A model generated the notes under the pieces. That model had not been told where the DNA came from and made no database searches. It saw only the letters and a program-made list of their open reading frames with translations. From the NCBI GenBank assembly GCA_024398965.1, contig JAKSIF010000003.1:124001-188000 (forward strand): DNA of 64,000 bases, in the 5' to 3' direction. A program made the translations under genes and the position numbers. Of the stretch, positions 63,035 through 64,000 are shown piece by piece. Within the stretch, counting starts at the first letter, position 1, and each line of letters begins with the position of its first letter. Source of the stretch: Fibrobacter sp. Lineage in GTDB: Bacteria; Fibrobacterota; Fibrobacteria; Fibrobacterales; Fibrobacteraceae.

Positions 63035-64000
63035 ATGATAAAAGAATTCGTTATCAAAAACTTTGGTTGCATTGACTCTGTCAAAGCGGAAAACTTGAAA
63101 GGCATTAATTTGGTCGTCGGACCAAACTCCTGCGGGAAGTCGACCTTACTTAAGACCCTGTACGCAGCCAAACGTTCTGCCGAACTATTCCAACGTGGAA
63201 AGAATGACGAAAGCTACCAACGATTGTTGTATCAAAAACTTCGTTGGACTTTTCAGGTTGATTCTCTTCAGTCGTTAATAAAGAGAGATGCTTCTTTATC
63301 AGCTTGCGTGCAGTTGAAAGCGGATAAGGCCAATGTGTTTTTTGATATTGACAAGAAAAAAGGTTTGGTGTGTTCACCGTTCTTCAATGCAGTAAGACCG
63401 ACTTCTGTCAATTCTGTGTTTCTCCCTGCCAAAGAAATTCTTTCACTTCAAAAGCTGGTCATCAAAAATCGTAATTTGGATTTGGATTTTGGTTTTGATG
63501 AAACCTATTATGATTTGGCTATGGCACTGAATTCTCCGACGACAAAGGGTAAAAATCCACGTGGCTTCGTCAACAGTCGGAAGTTGTTGAAAGATATTAC
63601 TGGTGGCGTAGTCTCTTTTGACCCCAAAGAAAACCGGTGGTTTCTAAAAAAAGATGGGCATGTTTTTCCCATAGAACTAGCGTCTGATGGTATCAAGAAA
63701 ATAGGTATTCTTGATACACTGCTTGGAAACAGGTTTTTGACAAAGTCCTCTGTAGTTTTTATAGATGAACTTGAATCCTCTCTTCATCCGTCGGCAATAT
63801 CCAGGTTCCTCGATATTGTTTATGAACTTTCTGCCTGTGGGGTACAATTCATTATTTCCTCACATTCCTATTTTGTCGTGAAAAAATTGTATCTGCTTGC
63901 CCAGAAGAATCGTCAATCGATTCCTATTATTTCTCTTGACGGAGAATGTAGGGTGGAAGACCTTTTGGATGGCATTCCTGAGGATAACCAGATTATTGCC
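63035..64000 (+). CDS. ABC-type ATPase, partial at window end
   Basis: An open frame of 322 codons running off the window. Walker A is GPNSCGKS (residues 29-36). LASDGIKKIGILDTLLG is a signature-like region near 215, and Walker B is SVVFIDELESSLHP near 243, with FIISSHSYFVVKKL after it. It is an OLD/RecF-type ATPase, likely another defence gene whose partner lies outside the window. AAGG precedes ATG 63035. It starts 36 bases after giant gene 2, matching the ATPase after giant gene 1, but the two ATPases are not close homologues. Confidence 0.7.
   Translation, partial: MIKEFVIKNFGCIDSVKAENLKGINLVVGPNSCGKSTLLKTLYAAKRSAELFQRGKNDESYQRLLYQKLRWTFQVDSLQSLIKRDASLSACVQLKADKANVFFDIDKKKGLVCSPFFNAVRPTSVNSVFLPAKEILSLQKLVIKNRNLDLDFGFDETYYDLAMALNSPTTKGKNPRGFVNSRKLLKDITGGVVSFDPKENRWFLKKDGHVFPIELASDGIKKIGILDTLLGNRFLTKSSVVFIDELESSLHPSAISRFLDIVYELSACGVQFIISSHSYFVVKKLYLLAQKNRQSIPIISLDGECRVEDLLDGIPEDNQIIA

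Overview
The window most likely comes from a Fibrobacter-type bacterium (FCB group, gut or rumen). The best evidence is three lipoproteins carrying the Fibrobacter succinogenes major paralogous (FISUMP) domain behind long poly-serine linkers. Serine-rich linkers also occur in another lipoprotein here. The host genes are moderately AT-rich, and there are no rRNA, tRNA or CRISPR features that I can see.

Layout. (1) 1-2.4 kb: a DUF2971 gene and a membrane-anchored hypothetical gene whose natural N-terminus is apparently knocked out of frame by an A8 tract. (2) 2.4-13.4 kb, minus strand: a tightly packed head-to-tail module of a contractile-tailed prophage. It holds a protease/scaffold with an internal start, cement protein, major capsid, connector and terminator proteins, sheath, tube, chaperones, tape measure, hub proteins and spike. 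Terminase, portal, baseplate wedge, tail fibres, lysis and integration genes are absent from the window. (3) 14.5-33.6 kb: a FISUMP lipoprotein gene followed by a 5,948-residue secreted protein with a variant LEPR-XLL N-terminal motif, an EF-hand-like loop and RTX calcium-binding repeats. (4) 33.7-46.4 kb: a probable defence island. It holds a Septu-like ATPase/HNH pair, an ATPase/DUF4276 pair and a three-gene ATPase/TOPRIM-like/DUF262 operon. An outer-membrane TolC-type / HlyD-type / lipoprotein operon and a small DUF3467 gene are interspersed. (5) 46.9-63.0 kb: two further FISUMP lipoproteins followed by a second giant RTX protein of 4,683 residues. (6) 63.0 kb to the end: another ABC-type ATPase, cut by the window edge.

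The main architectural point is that a unit of FISUMP lipoprotein(s), giant LEPR-XLL/RTX protein and ATPase gene occurs twice in direct orientation. The 3' parts of the two giant genes share about 2.6 kb that is almost identical and free of indels, at a constant offset of 29,437 bp. Mismatches are concentrated in one island of about 270 bp, which points to recent gene conversion. The direct repeats flank the defence genes, so recombination between them could delete or exchange that cargo and build chimeric giant proteins. The giant proteins are probably exported surface adhesins. The TolC/HlyD-type operon between them is a candidate part of their secretion route, but no cognate ABC exporter is in the window.

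The best candidates for undescribed biology are the ATPase/TOPRIM/DUF262 operon at 41,973-46,435 and the duplicated FISUMP-giant-protein locus with its converted module. All family names are from reading motifs by eye; no database search was run.
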